This document shows, one piece after another, positions 16,948 to 25,716 of a stretch of 64,000 nt of DNA. The stretch's first letter is position 1. Every line of letters begins with the position of its first letter. This DNA comes from Aureimonas ureilytica DSM 18598 = NBRC 106430. Its GTDB lineage: Bacteria > Pseudomonadota > Alphaproteobacteria > Rhizobiales > Rhizobiaceae. The notes below the pieces were generated by a model. That model saw only the letters and a program-made list of their open reading frames with translations, did no database searches and had not been told where the DNA came from. The stretch lies in the NCBI RefSeq assembly GCF_000382705.1, contig NZ_ARQE01000012.1, forward strand, positions 62,001-126,000, in the 5' to 3' direction. The position numbers and the translations under genes were made by a program.

Positions 16948-17874
16948 ATGACAACCATCGACGATCTCGCAGCGCTCGAAGGCGCGCCGAGGCGGCGCCT
17001 CTCGCGCGCCCGGCTGATGCCCTATGCGCTCCTCGCGCCCGCCGTCATCGTGGTCGCGATCGTCGTCTTCCTGCCGATGGCGGAGGCGGTGATCACGAGC
17101 TTCTACGAGCTGATCCTGTTCCGGCCGAATGCCAGCCGGTTCGTGGGGCTCGCCAACTACGTCAAGCTCTTCGCCGATCCCGTGTTCTGGGAAGCGCTCG
17201 GCCACACGGCGCTCTGGATCGGGCTGACCGTGCCGCTCCAGATGGGGCTCGGCCTTCTCGCCGCGATCCTCCTCAACCGCGAATTCGCTTGGCGGGGCCT
17301 CGCCCGCGCGCTCGTCATCATCCCCTGGGCGCTGCCGAGCGTCGTGATCGCGCTGATGTGGCGCTGGATCTACGATCCCAATATCGGCGTCCTCAACGAT
17401 CTGCTTCTCACTCTCTCCGTCATCACGACGGCGGTTCCCTGGCTCGCCGATCCCTCGATCGCGATCTACGCGATCATCGCCACCCTCACCTGGCAGGGCT
17501 TCCCCTTCTTCGCGGTGATGATCCTCGCCGCGCTCCAGGGCATTCCGAAGAGCCAGTACGAGGCGGCCTCGATCGACGGGGCCAGCGCCTGGCGCCAGTT
17601 CCGCCACATCACCCTGCCCGGCATCGCGCCGGTGCTCGCCACGGCCGGGCTCCTGCGGGTCATCTGGGTCGCCAATTCCATGGACGTGATCTTCGTCATG
17701 ACCTCGGGCGGCCCCGGCTACGCCACCACGACCCTGCCGCTCTACGCCTTCGTCAAGGCGCGGCAGAATCTCGATTTCGGCTACGGCTCGGCCATCGCCG
17801 TCACCTTCACCCTGATTCTCGGCAGCTTCGTCGCGATCTACATCGCGCGCACCATGCGGGAGGTCGAACGATGA
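16948..17874 (+). CDS. Carbohydrate ABC transporter permease, MalF type
   Basis: 308-residue inner-membrane permease. It has a short cytoplasmic N-terminus with many Arg, six predicted membrane segments (first about residues 24-48) and an EAA loop (QYEAASIDGASAWRQF) that contacts the ATPase. Its stop overlaps the start of the MalG-type permease by four bases. It belongs to the importer formed with the binding protein at 15670 and probably the divergent ATPase at 12825. Confidence 0.94.
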   Translation: MTTIDDLAALEGAPRRRLSRARLMPYALLAPAVIVVAIVVFLPMAEAVITSFYELILFRPNASRFVGLANYVKLFADPVFWEALGHTALWIGLTVPLQMGLGLLAAILLNREFAWRGLARALVIIPWALPSVVIALMWRWIYDPNIGVLNDLLLTLSVITTAVPWLADPSIAIYAIIATLTWQGFPFFAVMILAALQGIPKSQYEAASIDGASAWRQFRHITLPGIAPVLATAGLLRVIWVANSMDVIFVMTSGGPGYATTTLPLYAFVKARQNLDFGYGSAIAVTFTLILGSFVAIYIARTMREVER

Positions 17875-18704
17875 AGAAGGACAGCTTTCTCAAGCGTCTC
17901 CTGACGACGCATATTCCCGTCGCGCTGATCGTGCTCCTGGCGATCGGCCCCTTCGCCTGGATGATCCTGACCTCGCTCACCCCCTCGGCCGAGATCGTCG
18001 CGCAAGGCGTCTCGCTCAAACCCTCCGGGTGGAGCGCCGACAATTACTCGCGGCTCCTGCGCCAGACCTCCTTCCTCGGCAATATGGGCCATAGCCTCAT
18101 CGTGGCGCTCGGCACCGTCGCGCTCGGCCTTCTCGTTTCGGTGACGGCGGCTTATGCCTTCTCGCGCTTCCGCTTTGCCGGGCGGCGGGCGTTCATGCTG
18201 CAGTTCCTGCTCGTGAACATGTTCCCGATCGTGCTTCTGATCCTGCCGCTCTTCGTGATGATGCGCCGGCTCGGCCTTCTCGACACGCATGTCGCGCTCA
18301 TCATCGCCAATGCCACGACCGCCATTCCCTTCGCGGTCTGGATGCTGACGAGCTATGTCGGCGCGATCCCCAAGAGCCTCGACGAGGCGGCGATGATGGA
18401 CGGCTGCTCGCGGCTGACGGCCATGCGCCGCGTCGTCCTGCCGCTCGCTTTGCCCGGCATCATCTCGACCGGCATCTACATCTTCATCACCGCCTGGAAC
18501 GAGTATCTCTATGCCCTGACGCTCGGCGGGCGGAACGTGCGCACCGTCACCGTCGCCATCCAGACCCTGATCGGCGAATACCAGATCGAATGGGGCCTGC
18601 TCGCGGCCGGCGGCGTCGTCGGCGCCCTGCCCGTCACCATCCTCTTCCTTCTCGTCCAGCGCCGGCTCGTCGGCGGCCTCACGCAAGGGGCGGTCAAGGG
18701 CTGA
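17871..18704 (+). CDS. Carbohydrate ABC transporter permease, MalG type
   Basis: 277-residue inner-membrane permease with six predicted membrane segments (first about residues 15-35) and an EAA loop ([16 protein letters not shown]). The C-terminus [12 protein letters not shown] is the usual MalG ending. The ATG overlaps the upstream permease stop (ATGA), giving coupled translation of the two channel subunits. The next gene, a TIM-barrel isomerase, begins 56 nt later in the same operon. Confidence 0.95.
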   Translation: MKKDSFLKRLLTTHIPVALIVLLAIGPFAWMILTSLTPSAEIVAQGVSLKPSGWSADNYSRLLRQTSFLGNMGHSLIVALGTVALGLLVSVTAAYAFSRFRFAGRRAFMLQFLLVNMFPIVLLILPLFVMMRRLGLLDTHVALIIANATTAIPFAVWMLTSYVGAIPKSLDEAAMMDGCSRLTAMRRVVLPLALPGIISTGIYIFITAWNEYLYALTLGGRNVRTVTVAIQTLIGEYQIEWGLLAAGGVVGALPVTILFLLVQRRLVGGLTQGAVKG

Positions 18705-18760
18705 CCCGAAGCCCCCACGCCGCTCCGCCCCCCTTCCCCAATCCAAGGAACACTCCTGCC

Positions 18761-19642
18761 ATGAACCCGGTCGGGTTGATCTCGATGCAATATGCCAGGC
18801 CCTTCACGGCCGAGCATTTCCCGCTTTTTGCGACGATGAAGTCGCTCGGCTACGACTTCGTCGAACTGCTCGTCCCCGAGAAGGGCGAGTTGGACACGCG
18901 CGAAACCGCCCAGGCGCTCGCCGACGCCGGGCTCGGCGTGGTTCTGGCCGCGCGCGTCAACCTCCAGCGCAATCTCTCCGCGGTCGAGAAGCCGAACTGG
19001 CAGGGCGGCGTCGATTATCTCCGCTATGCCGTGGATACGGCCGTGGAACTCGGGGCCACCATCGTCGGCGGCCCGCTGACCGGCAATCCGCTGGTCTTCG
19101 CGGGCCGAGCGCCCGCGCCGGTTTCCGAAAACGAGCGCTGGGCGCGCAAGGCGCGCTGCGTCGAGGGGCTTCAGATCGCGGGCGCGCATGCGGAGGGCAG
19201 CGGCGTGACGCTCGCCGTCGAGCCGCTGAACCGCTTCGAGAGCGACGTTCTCTGCACCACCGCCCAGGCGATCGAGCTTCTCGACGCGGTGGATCACGCC
19301 AGCGTCCAGCTTATGCTCGACACGTTCCACATGGCCATGGAAGAGGCCTCGATCGCCGAGGCCATCCGGCTTGGGGCCAAGCGCATCGCCCATTTCCAGG
19401 CCAACGAGAACCATCGCGGCTTTCCCGGCACCGGCTCGGTCGACTGGGTGTCGGTCTTCCGGGCGCTCAACGAGGTCGGCTATCGCGGACCGGTCTCGCT
19501 GGAGCCGTTCCGGCGCAACGACGACCGCTTCGGCGTGCCCTTCGCGCAATGGCGCCCGCCGCACGAGGACGAAAGCGAACGCCTCGCCGCCAGCGCCCGG
19601 TTCATCAAGTCCCACATCGCATTGACGGAGTTCAGACGATGA
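18761..19642 (+). CDS. Sugar phosphate isomerase/epimerase (TIM barrel, xylose-isomerase-like)
   Basis: 293-residue AP-endonuclease-2-type TIM barrel like D-tagatose/D-psicose 3-epimerases and IolE/IolH-type enzymes. Metal and catalytic residues are recognisable: Glu in VEPLNRFE, Asp in LMLDTFHM, His in the FQANENHRG segment and Glu in SLEPF. No signal peptide, so cytoplasmic. The stop overlaps the start of the Gfo/Idh gene (ATGA). Together the two genes suggest keto-sugar epimerisation followed or preceded by NAD-dependent oxidation of the imported sugar. Confidence 0.88.
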   Translation: MNPVGLISMQYARPFTAEHFPLFATMKSLGYDFVELLVPEKGELDTRETAQALADAGLGVVLAARVNLQRNLSAVEKPNWQGGVDYLRYAVDTAVELGATIVGGPLTGNPLVFAGRAPAPVSENERWARKARCVEGLQIAGAHAEGSGVTLAVEPLNRFESDVLCTTAQAIELLDAVDHASVQLMLDTFHMAMEEASIAEAIRLGAKRIAHFQANENHRGFPGTGSVDWVSVFRALNEVGYRGPVSLEPFRRNDDRFGVPFAQWRPPHEDESERLAASARFIKSHIALTEFRR

Positions 19643-20634
19643 CCCTTCGGATCGGCTGGATCGGCTGCGGCATCCACGCGACGCAGATGCTGCTGCCACA
19701 ATTGCTGCGCCACGACGTCCAGATCGTCGCCCTTTGCGACATCGACGCCGAGCGCCTCGCCCAGGCCGGTCGCCAGTTCGGCGTCGAGCGCCTCACGACG
19801 GACGCGCACGAGCTGATCGCCACCCCCGGCCTCGACGCCGTCGGCATGGCCGTCGGCCCCGACCAGCATCTCGCCTTCGGCCTCGCGGCGCTGGAAAAAG
19901 GCCTGCCGGTCTTCATGGAGAAGCCGCCCTCCGGCTCGGCGGCCGGGGCGCGGCAACTGGCGGAGGCCTCGCGCCGCTCCGGCAAGCCGCTTCTCGTCGG
20001 CTTCATGAAGCGCTATTCCGTCGGCAACAAGATCGCCCACAACGTCCTGAAGTCGGGCCGCTTCGGCGATGTCCTCGGCCTCACCGGCTATTACATGACG
20101 GCGCCCGGCTATTTCGCCGGCAATGTCGACTACACCGGCTTCCTCCTGCATCACTGCGTCCACTACATGGACCTCGTCTCGCATCTCGTCTCGCCGGTCA
20201 CCAGGATCGCCGCCCGCAAGGTCGAGAAGACGCCCGGCCGCATCCTCTTCCATGTCGGCTTCGACTTCGAATGCGGCGCGATCGGCACGATCGTCATGGG
20301 CACGGTCCAGTCGCGCGGCACGCCGGTCGAGCGCATCGAGATCATGGGCGACCACCAGCGCCTGGAGGTCGAGGACGTGGTGGAGGTGCGCTGGCACCGC
20401 AACCCGCCCTTCAAGGTCGCCGACCCCGCCGCCACGCTTCTCGACGCCGAGGACTCCCTCACCTGGAAGCCCAACTTCACCGCCGCCGCCAACGAGGACT
20501 ACAAGGGCTACCACGCGCTATTGGCCGACGTCGTGCCGGCCCTCCAGGGCGAGACGACCCCGGCCCCGACCATCCACGACGGCGTGATCGCCATGGAGCG
20601 CCTGGAAGACATGCGCCGCCAGCTCGCCATCTGA
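19639..20634 (+). CDS. Gfo/Idh/MocA family oxidoreductase
   Basis: 331-residue NAD(P)-dependent sugar dehydrogenase. An N-terminal Rossmann motif (GWIGCGIHA, residues 5-13) and the family EKP motif in FMEKPPSG (about residues 93-100) are visible. The C-terminal alpha/beta domain contains HHCVHYMD with catalytic His residues. The ATG overlaps the isomerase stop. It is the last gene of the operon; an 8-bp GC hairpin follows at once. Substrate not determinable; inositol, glucose or other aldose derivatives are typical. Confidence 0.93.
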   Translation: MTLRIGWIGCGIHATQMLLPQLLRHDVQIVALCDIDAERLAQAGRQFGVERLTTDAHELIATPGLDAVGMAVGPDQHLAFGLAALEKGLPVFMEKPPSGSAAGARQLAEASRRSGKPLLVGFMKRYSVGNKIAHNVLKSGRFGDVLGLTGYYMTAPGYFAGNVDYTGFLLHHCVHYMDLVSHLVSPVTRIAARKVEKTPGRILFHVGFDFECGAIGTIVMGTVQSRGTPVERIEIMGDHQRLEVEDVVEVRWHRNPPFKVADPAATLLDAEDSLTWKPNFTAAANEDYKGYHALLADVVPALQGETTPAPTIHDGVIAMERLEDMRRQLAI

Positions 20635-20642
20635 CGCAACGA

Positions 20643-20662
20643 CCGCCCGCTCCGGCGGGCGG
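20643..20662 (+). terminator. GC-rich hairpin after the sugar operon
   Basis: 8-bp perfect stem CCGCCCGC / GCGGGCGG with a TCCG loop, starting 9 nt after the Gfo/Idh stop codon. It lacks a clear U-tract but stands exactly at the operon end; a terminator or 3'-end-stabilising hairpin is likely. Confidence 0.55.
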
Positions 20663-20996
20663 CCGCCAAGACGGAGCTTGCGGACCATGCTTCGTGTCGT
20701 GGCCACAGCAAAATCTCATCGAGGAACGGCGAGCGATCCGGCGGCGATTCCGAAAAGCGCTTGTCCAATCCAGCATCTGCCGTTGCAGGGCCGTTCGGAT
20801 GCGCGCGGCCTTGGGAGGCTCCAGTTCGGATCGCCGCACGGGAACGAGTGGAGAAACGGCACCGCCAGATCGGGGTCCGCTGTGACGTTCTCGCTGAACG
20901 AGACCAGGGAGCCAAGCTGCAGGGCTGCGGTGGACGGGTGATTTCCTTCGAGATCCGGCTCGGCCGGCACCTTTTCCCTTCTTATGGATTTCGCGC
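20663..20996. other. Gene-free stretch before a hydrolase remnant
   Basis: About 330 nt without a supported gene. None of the frames shows the N-terminal half (oxyanion and nucleophile motifs) of the alpha/beta hydrolase whose C-terminal remnant follows at 20997, so the missing half has been deleted or replaced. No repeat or terminal inverted repeat was recognised. Confidence 0.4.
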
Positions 20997-21467
20997 GTGC
21001 CAGAAACCCTGATCCAGGGCGGCGAGCGTGAGTTCTGGGAAATCTGGATCAAGGCCGAGACCTGGAGCCCGACCGCCATCGGCGACGAGGCGATCCTGGA
21101 ATGGAGCGCGCGCCTCTCGGCGCAGGGCGGCCTGCGCGGGTGCCTCGCGACCTACCGCGCCGGCCTCGAGAACAGCGGGATCAACAAGGAGCTCAAGGAG
21201 ACGAAGCCGACGCTGCCGATCCATCCGGTCGGCGTGCCGGCATTCGTCGGCCCGCTCCTGCGCGTCCGGATGCTCAGAATGTCGGAAGGCGTCGAGCGCT
21301 GCGAGGTCTTCGGGGAATGCGGCCACAGCTCCGCCTGGGAGGCCGAGGATCGGTTGGCGAGGATGCCGCATGAATCCATGCTGGAGCGGAAAGCCGGCTG
21401 GGTCTCGATGCCGGCGGGCGCAGAGCGGGGGCGAGCGGCATCACCGCTCGCCCCTCGCGTTCAGTAG
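20997..21467 (+). pseudogene. C-terminal remnant of an alpha/beta hydrolase
   Basis: A 156-codon open frame (apparent GTG start) resembles only the C-terminal half of epoxide-hydrolase-like alpha/beta hydrolases: a lid segment (ILEWSARLSAQGGLRG, then TYRAGLENS) and the final GECGHSSAWEAEDRLA block, which carries the catalytic His. The nucleophile elbow and oxyanion motif are missing, as is the strand with the acid residue in normal form. The last 30 residues have no family resemblance. No good ribosome site. It overlaps the end of the maleate isomerase gene by 7 nt tail to tail. Most likely a decaying fragment; expression as a short protein cannot be excluded. Confidence 0.6.
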
Positions 21468-22219
21468 CGACCCGACAGGAGCGCGCCGTAGCCCGGCACG
21501 TCGGTCGCGAGACCGAGGCGCTTCATCATGGCGTAGGTCGTGGCGACCGAGGAGGAGATCACCGGCAAGCCCAGGCGATCCTCGATCGGCTGGATCGAGG
21601 GCAGCGAGGGCATCTGCACGCAGGCCGAGGCCACGACCGCATCGACATGGGACGTGTCGAGGCGCTTGGTGATCTCGCTCGGAGCCCTCGGGTCCTGGCG
21701 CCCGACTTCGAGATTGTCGGGAATCTCGAGCGAGATGCTGTCGACCACCTCGATGCCCTCGTTCTCGATATAGTCGATCACCAGCCGCGTCAGCGGCTTC
21801 ATGTAGGGCGCCAGGATCGCGACCTTCTTCGCTCCGAGCGCATGAAGCCCCTCGACCAGGGCGCCCGCGCTGGAGACGACCGGCGCCGCGCCGCCGTTCT
21901 CGGCGGTTCGCCGATGCAGGCGCTCCTCCGAGACCTTGTGATAGCCAAGGCCCATGCTCATGATCGCCACGAGACAGGCATAGCCGAGCACGTCCATGCG
22001 GGCGTCGGACAGTTCCAGCGCGCAGCGGTCGCTGTCGGCGTCCATCCGGACGAGTTCGTCCTTGGTCACGTGCTTCATGCGCATGCGGCTCGAATGGAAG
22101 GTGAAGCGTTCGGGATGGCGGAGTTCGCGCGAGCGGAAGACCGCCGGAATCTCGGTCTCCATCGTGGTGTTCGAGGAGGGTACGATCTGGCCGATGCGAA
22201 AGGAACGGGCATCGCTCAT
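21461..22219 (-). CDS. Maleate cis-trans isomerase (Asp/Glu racemase superfamily)
   Basis: 252-residue cytoplasmic enzyme expected to convert maleate to fumarate. The two catalytic cysteines of maleate isomerases are seen as Cys82 in LGYACLVA and Cys200 in VASACVQMPSL, with the N-terminal PSSNTTME substrate loop (residues 14-21). ATG 22219 overlaps the nitrilase stop (ATGA). It is the last gene of the minus-strand aromatic operon that starts with a gentisate-type dioxygenase, giving a chemical reason for its presence: maleate from maleylpyruvate hydrolysis enters the TCA cycle as fumarate. Arylmalonate decarboxylase is a related alternative, but the cysteine pattern favours the isomerase. Confidence 0.85.
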   Translation of the reverse strand: MSDARSFRIGQIVPSSNTTMETEIPAVFRSRELRHPERFTFHSSRMRMKHVTKDELVRMDADSDRCALELSDARMDVLGYACLVAIMSMGLGYHKVSEERLHRRTAENGGAAPVVSSAGALVEGLHALGAKKVAILAPYMKPLTRLVIDYIENEGIEVVDSISLEIPDNLEVGRQDPRAPSEITKRLDTSHVDAVVASACVQMPSLPSIQPIEDRLGLPVISSSVATTYAMMKRLGLATDVPGYGALLSGRY

Positions 22220-23241
22220 GGCTGGTTCTCCTGGTCCTCGGCCCGCAGGCCGTCGAGTTCGCGCGTGTCCGGGCCGGGATCGTCCACGAAGCGCGCCGCC
22301 TGGAGCGAGCGCCGGTTCACGCGCAGGTCGAAAATGTCGAAGCGGTTGTAGTGGCCGACGATGTCGTGCATCTGCCGCGGCTGGATGCAGCGGGACAGGT
22401 CGATCTCGGCATAGATCATCCCTTCCGCGTCGATCAGCGGCTCGCCGATGACGCGCCCGTCGGGCCCCAGAAAGCCGGAGAAGGCGCTGTTGCGGCGGGT
22501 CAGCGCTTCCCGCGCGCCCGGAAAATCCACCTCCAGCATCGCGATGGCCTCCTCCGAGATGGTGGAGCACGAGACGATCGTGAACAGCTTGCCCTCGAAA
22601 CTATGGGCGGCCGAGCGGACCTTGATCGCCTCGGCCATGTCGTAGTCCTTGGGCGCGACAGGCAGGGAGATGTAGCTCGCGACATGGACCAGCTCGCCCT
22701 CGGCGAGAAGCGCGAAGCGCGCCAGCGTGTTGGTGTTCTCGCCGCAGGCGAGGCATCCCAGGCGCCCGACCGACGTCTCGTGGACCCGCAGAGCGGATGC
22801 GTCGCCCGGCGTCCAGGTCAGCTTCTCCGCCCAGGTGGGAACCAGCTTGCGATGGCGGCCGAGGATGCGGCCCTCGTCCGAGATGACGACCATCGTGTTG
22901 TAGATCGTGCCGATCCCGTAGGCGCTGCGCTCGTTCACCCCGATCACGACATTGATCCGGTGCCGCCGCGCGGCGTCCGCGATCTTGGCGATCTCGGGTC
23001 CCGGAATCTCGATGGCCGATCGCGCCAGCTTCTCGAACCAGGGGCCTCCCTGGATCGGATTGCCGATCCAGCTCCAGTAGGGATAGGCCGAGACGAAGAC
23101 TTCCGGGAAGGCGATCAGACGCGCCCCGTTGTCCGCCGCCTCCGCGACGAGGCGAACGACCTTGTCGACGGTGGCATCCGTATCGAGGAAGACGGGCGCC
23201 GTCTGCACGGCCGCCGCCTTGAACGCGGGGAGTTCGAGCAC
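22216..23241 (-). CDS. Nitrilase (aliphatic/aryl nitrilase family)
   Basis: 341-residue carbon-nitrogen hydrolase that converts nitriles to acids plus ammonia. The catalytic triad is clear: Glu47 in FPEVF, Lys132 in HRKLVPTW and Cys166 in CLACGENTN, with the conserved KLTW segment after the lysine. Length is typical of true nitrilases (330-370) and longer than the amidase branch. It overlaps the maleate isomerase gene by four bases and lies 154 nt behind the arylformamidase-like gene. In this operon it may release an aromatic or indolic acid from a nitrile precursor; substrate not readable. Confidence 0.9.
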   Translation of the reverse strand: MLELPAFKAAAVQTAPVFLDTDATVDKVVRLVAEAADNGARLIAFPEVFVSAYPYWSWIGNPIQGGPWFEKLARSAIEIPGPEIAKIADAARRHRINVVIGVNERSAYGIGTIYNTMVVISDEGRILGRHRKLVPTWAEKLTWTPGDASALRVHETSVGRLGCLACGENTNTLARFALLAEGELVHVASYISLPVAPKDYDMAEAIKVRSAAHSFEGKLFTIVSCSTISEEAIAMLEVDFPGAREALTRRNSAFSGFLGPDGRVIGEPLIDAEGMIYAEIDLSRCIQPRQMHDIVGHYNRFDIFDLRVNRRSLQAARFVDDPGPDTRELDGLRAEDQENQP

Positions 23242-23395
23242 GGAGGATCTCCTTGGGTCTGTCTTGAGGGTCGGACGGCCGCATGACGGGCCTTCGCGAA
23301 AGGTCGGGAGCCGCGTTTCACGCGCCGTCGGAGGACTGCGAAACGGGCTTTGCGGCGGATCGAGGCGCGGCCCCTCCCCTGCCGGAGCCTGGGGA

Positions 23396-24271
23396 TCAGG
23401 CGCGCGGGCGGTCGCGCCCGGCGGCCCGCAGCACCGCCCGCATCAGCGGGCCCTCGGGATCGGCGAGCGTCAGGGGCAGGTCGAAATGGTTGCGGTCGGG
23501 CATGTCGATCACGCTCGTTTCGTGGCCGGCCGCGCGCCAGGCCGCGGCGTAGTCGGCGGTCTGGCGCCGGAACTCCGCGGTTTCCAGACCGCCGACCGAG
23601 GCCACGAGATGCGCGCTCGACACCTTGGGGATATGGGCTTGCGGACTGTTGCGCCGGATCATCCCCTCGTCCAGGCGCAGCCAGTCGTCGACGCGGGTCT
23701 GCCGCAGGGGCGTCAGGTCGTGGAGGCCGGACAGGTCGAGCGCGACGCCGACGATGTCGGCCGGAACGCCGAAGTCGCGCTGCCAGTCGTCGGCCAGAAG
23801 CATGGCGGTGAGATGCCCGCCGGCGGACGTGCCGCCCACCACGAACCGCTCGTCCGAAATGGCGAGCGCGTGTCGTCGCGCGTGAAGGCAGGCGATGGCC
23901 GCACGAACCTCGCGGACGATCTCGTCGATCGTCACCTCCGGCGCCTTTGCGTAATCGAGCAACGCCACATGAAAGCCGTGGGCATGCGGGCCGGGCACGA
24001 CGAAGGCGTTGTCGGCGGCCTGGCCCGCGCGCCAATAGCCGCCATGAATCCAGACGAAGAGCGGCGCGGCTCCCCGGGCGCGATAGAAGTCCAGCGTCTG
24101 GCCCGATGCCTCGTCATAGACGAAGCGTTCGGGCGGCAGCGCCGCGGAGACGCGCCGGCTGGCGGCGACGAGCGCGGCATATTCCTCGTCGAAGGAGCGC
24201 ACGCTCCCGCGCGCGTCGTACTGGATGTCGAGATCGGCCGGCGCGTAGTCCCTGAAACCCTCGGCGCCCAT
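23396..24271 (-). CDS. Arylformamidase-like alpha/beta hydrolase
   Basis: 291-residue alpha/beta hydrolase of the kynurenine-formamidase (AFMID-like) type. The oxyanion motif HGGYW is at residues 76-80, the nucleophile Ser149 in GGTSAGG, the acid probably in the VIDMPDRNHFDLP segment and the His in RNHFD. Such enzymes hydrolyse N-formylkynurenine or small aryl esters and carbamates. Tryptophan 2,3-dioxygenase is encoded about 8 kb away (32342), which supports a kynurenine link, although the two are not in one operon. The start lies one base after the LivF stop. Confidence 0.8.
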   Translation of the reverse strand: MGAEGFRDYAPADLDIQYDARGSVRSFDEEYAALVAASRRVSAALPPERFVYDEASGQTLDFYRARGAAPLFVWIHGGYWRAGQAADNAFVVPGPHAHGFHVALLDYAKAPEVTIDEIVREVRAAIACLHARRHALAISDERFVVGGTSAGGHLTAMLLADDWQRDFGVPADIVGVALDLSGLHDLTPLRQTRVDDWLRLDEGMIRRNSPQAHIPKVSSAHLVASVGGLETAEFRRQTADYAAAWRAAGHETSVIDMPDRNHFDLPLTLADPEGPLMRAVLRAAGRDRPRA

Positions 24272-24272
24272 G

Positions 24273-24959
24273 TCAGACTCCCAGATAGCGGCTGGAAAGG
24301 CCGGCGTCGGCCGCAAGCTCCCTCGGCGTGCCCGTCCAGACCACGCAGCCCTTGTCGACGATGTTGTGCCGATCCACGAGCGTCGCCATTTCCGACAGGT
24401 TCTTGTCGATCACGAGGATGGTCTGGCCGAGTTCCTTCAGCCCGTGCAGGCAACGCCAGATCTCGGTCCGGATGATCGGGGCGAGCCCTTCGGTCGCCTC
24501 GTCGAGGATCAGGAGCTTGGGGTTGGTCAGGAGGGCCCGTCCGATGGAGAGCATCTGCTGCTCGCCGCCCGACAGCGTGCCGGCCATCTGGCCGCGCCGC
24601 TCCCGCAGGCGCGGGAAGAGGTCCATCACCCGATCCACCGTCCAGCCGCCGGGGCGCGAGGTGGCGACGAGGTTCTCCTCGACGTTCAGCGAGGCGAAGA
24701 GCCGGCGCCCCTCGGGCACGAGGCCGATGCCGAGCCGGGCGATGGCGTTCGGCGGCAATCTGTTCAGCACCTTCTCCTCGAAGGTGATGGTGCCGCCGGT
24801 CGGCTTCAGCAGCCCCATGATCGACTTGACCGTCGTCGACTTGCCCATGCCGTTGCGGCCGATCAGGGAGACGATCTCCCCGCCCCTGGCCTCCAGCGAC
24901 ATGCCGAAGAGGACGCGCGCCTGGCCGTAGCCGGCCTCCACCTTATCGAGCTTCAGCAA
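24273..24959 (-). CDS. livF: Branched-chain amino acid-type ABC transporter ATP-binding protein LivF
   Basis: 228-residue ATPase. Walker A GRNGMGKST, signature LSGGEQQM, Walker B LLILDEATEGL and the LivF-typical EGLAP segment are visible. It starts with TTG (24959) inside the end of livG (17-nt overlap); TTG gives the standard N-terminus (MLKLDKVEAGYGQ). Final gene of the Liv importer block. In this operon the importer probably carries an aromatic acid or amino-acid-like compound rather than leucine (inference from neighbours). Confidence 0.93.
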   Translation of the reverse strand: MLKLDKVEAGYGQARVLFGMSLEARGGEIVSLIGRNGMGKSTTVKSIMGLLKPTGGTITFEEKVLNRLPPNAIARLGIGLVPEGRRLFASLNVEENLVATSRPGGWTVDRVMDLFPRLRERRGQMAGTLSGGEQQMLSIGRALLTNPKLLILDEATEGLAPIIRTEIWRCLHGLKELGQTILVIDKNLSEMATLVDRHNIVDKGCVVWTGTPRELAADAGLSSRYLGV

Positions 24960-25716
24960 CGCTTTCTTCTCCCAGATAGGCGGCCTTGACCTCGGGATGG
25001 GCCCGGATCTCGCTCGCCGAGCCGGTGAAGATCACGCGGCCGTAGACGAGGACGCTGATCCGGTCGGCGAGCGCGAACACGGCGTCCATGTCGTGCTCGA
25101 TCAGGAGGATCGGATAATCCTTCTTGAGGTCGAGCAGCAGTGCGGTGAGCTGCGCGGATTCCTCCGGCCCCATGCCGGCCATCGGCTCGTCCAGAAGGAT
25201 CAGACGGGGACCGCGCGCGAGCGCGACGGCGATTTCGAGCTGGCGCCGCTGGCCATGGCCGAGGCTCGAAACGAGGCGCCCCTGCAGCGCCTCCAGCCCG
25301 ACGCGCTCCAGCCAGGCCAGAGCGCGCTCCCGGTGATCAAGGTTCCGGCGCGGATTGCGGAAGATGTCGGCCGATCCGCCCGCCACGGCCTCCAGCGACA
25401 GGAGCACGTTTTCCAGCGCCGTGAAATCGTTGCAGAGCTGCGTGATCTGGAAGGACCGTCCGATGCCCATGCGCGCCCGCCGATAGGCCGGAAGCTGGGT
25501 GACGTCGTGCCCGTCGAAGACGATCCGCCCGCCATTGGGCAGGATTTCGCCGCAGATCTGCGCGATCAGCGTCGATTTTCCCGCCCCGTTCGGCCCGATC
25601 AGCGCGTGAAGTTCGCCGTGCCGGACGTCGAGATCGACCTCGTTGGTGACCACCAGAGCGCCGAAGCGCTTGGTGAGCCCTCGGATCGAGAGAACGGCTT
25701 CTCCGAGTTCAGCCAT
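24943..25716 (-). CDS. livG: Branched-chain amino acid-type ABC transporter ATP-binding protein LivG
   Basis: 257-residue ATPase of the Liv family. Walker A GPNGAGKST, Q-loop in GRSFQITQL, a signature region in the variant form LGHGQRRQLEIA, Walker B LILLDEPMAGM and H-loop IEHDMD. It overlaps livM by 8 nt upstream and livF downstream. Signature loops reading S-x-G-x-Q/R are normal in LivG proteins. Works with LivF, LivH, LivM and the binding protein at 27727. Confidence 0.93.
   Translation of the reverse strand: MAELGEAVLSIRGLTKRFGALVVTNEVDLDVRHGELHALIGPNGAGKSTLIAQICGEILPNGGRIVFDGHDVTQLPAYRRARMGIGRSFQITQLCNDFTALENVLLSLEAVAGGSADIFRNPRRNLDHRERALAWLERVGLEALQGRLVSSLGHGQRRQLEIAVALARGPRLILLDEPMAGMGPEESAQLTALLLDLKKDYPILLIEHDMDAVFALADRISVLVYGRVIFTGSASEIRAHPEVKAAYLGEESVAEAR

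Noticed and set aside
14665-17607. A 980-codon minus-strand frame opposite the esterase, binding-protein and permease genes.
   Set aside because: Antisense shadow of well-supported genes with typical GC-rich shadow composition and no motifs.
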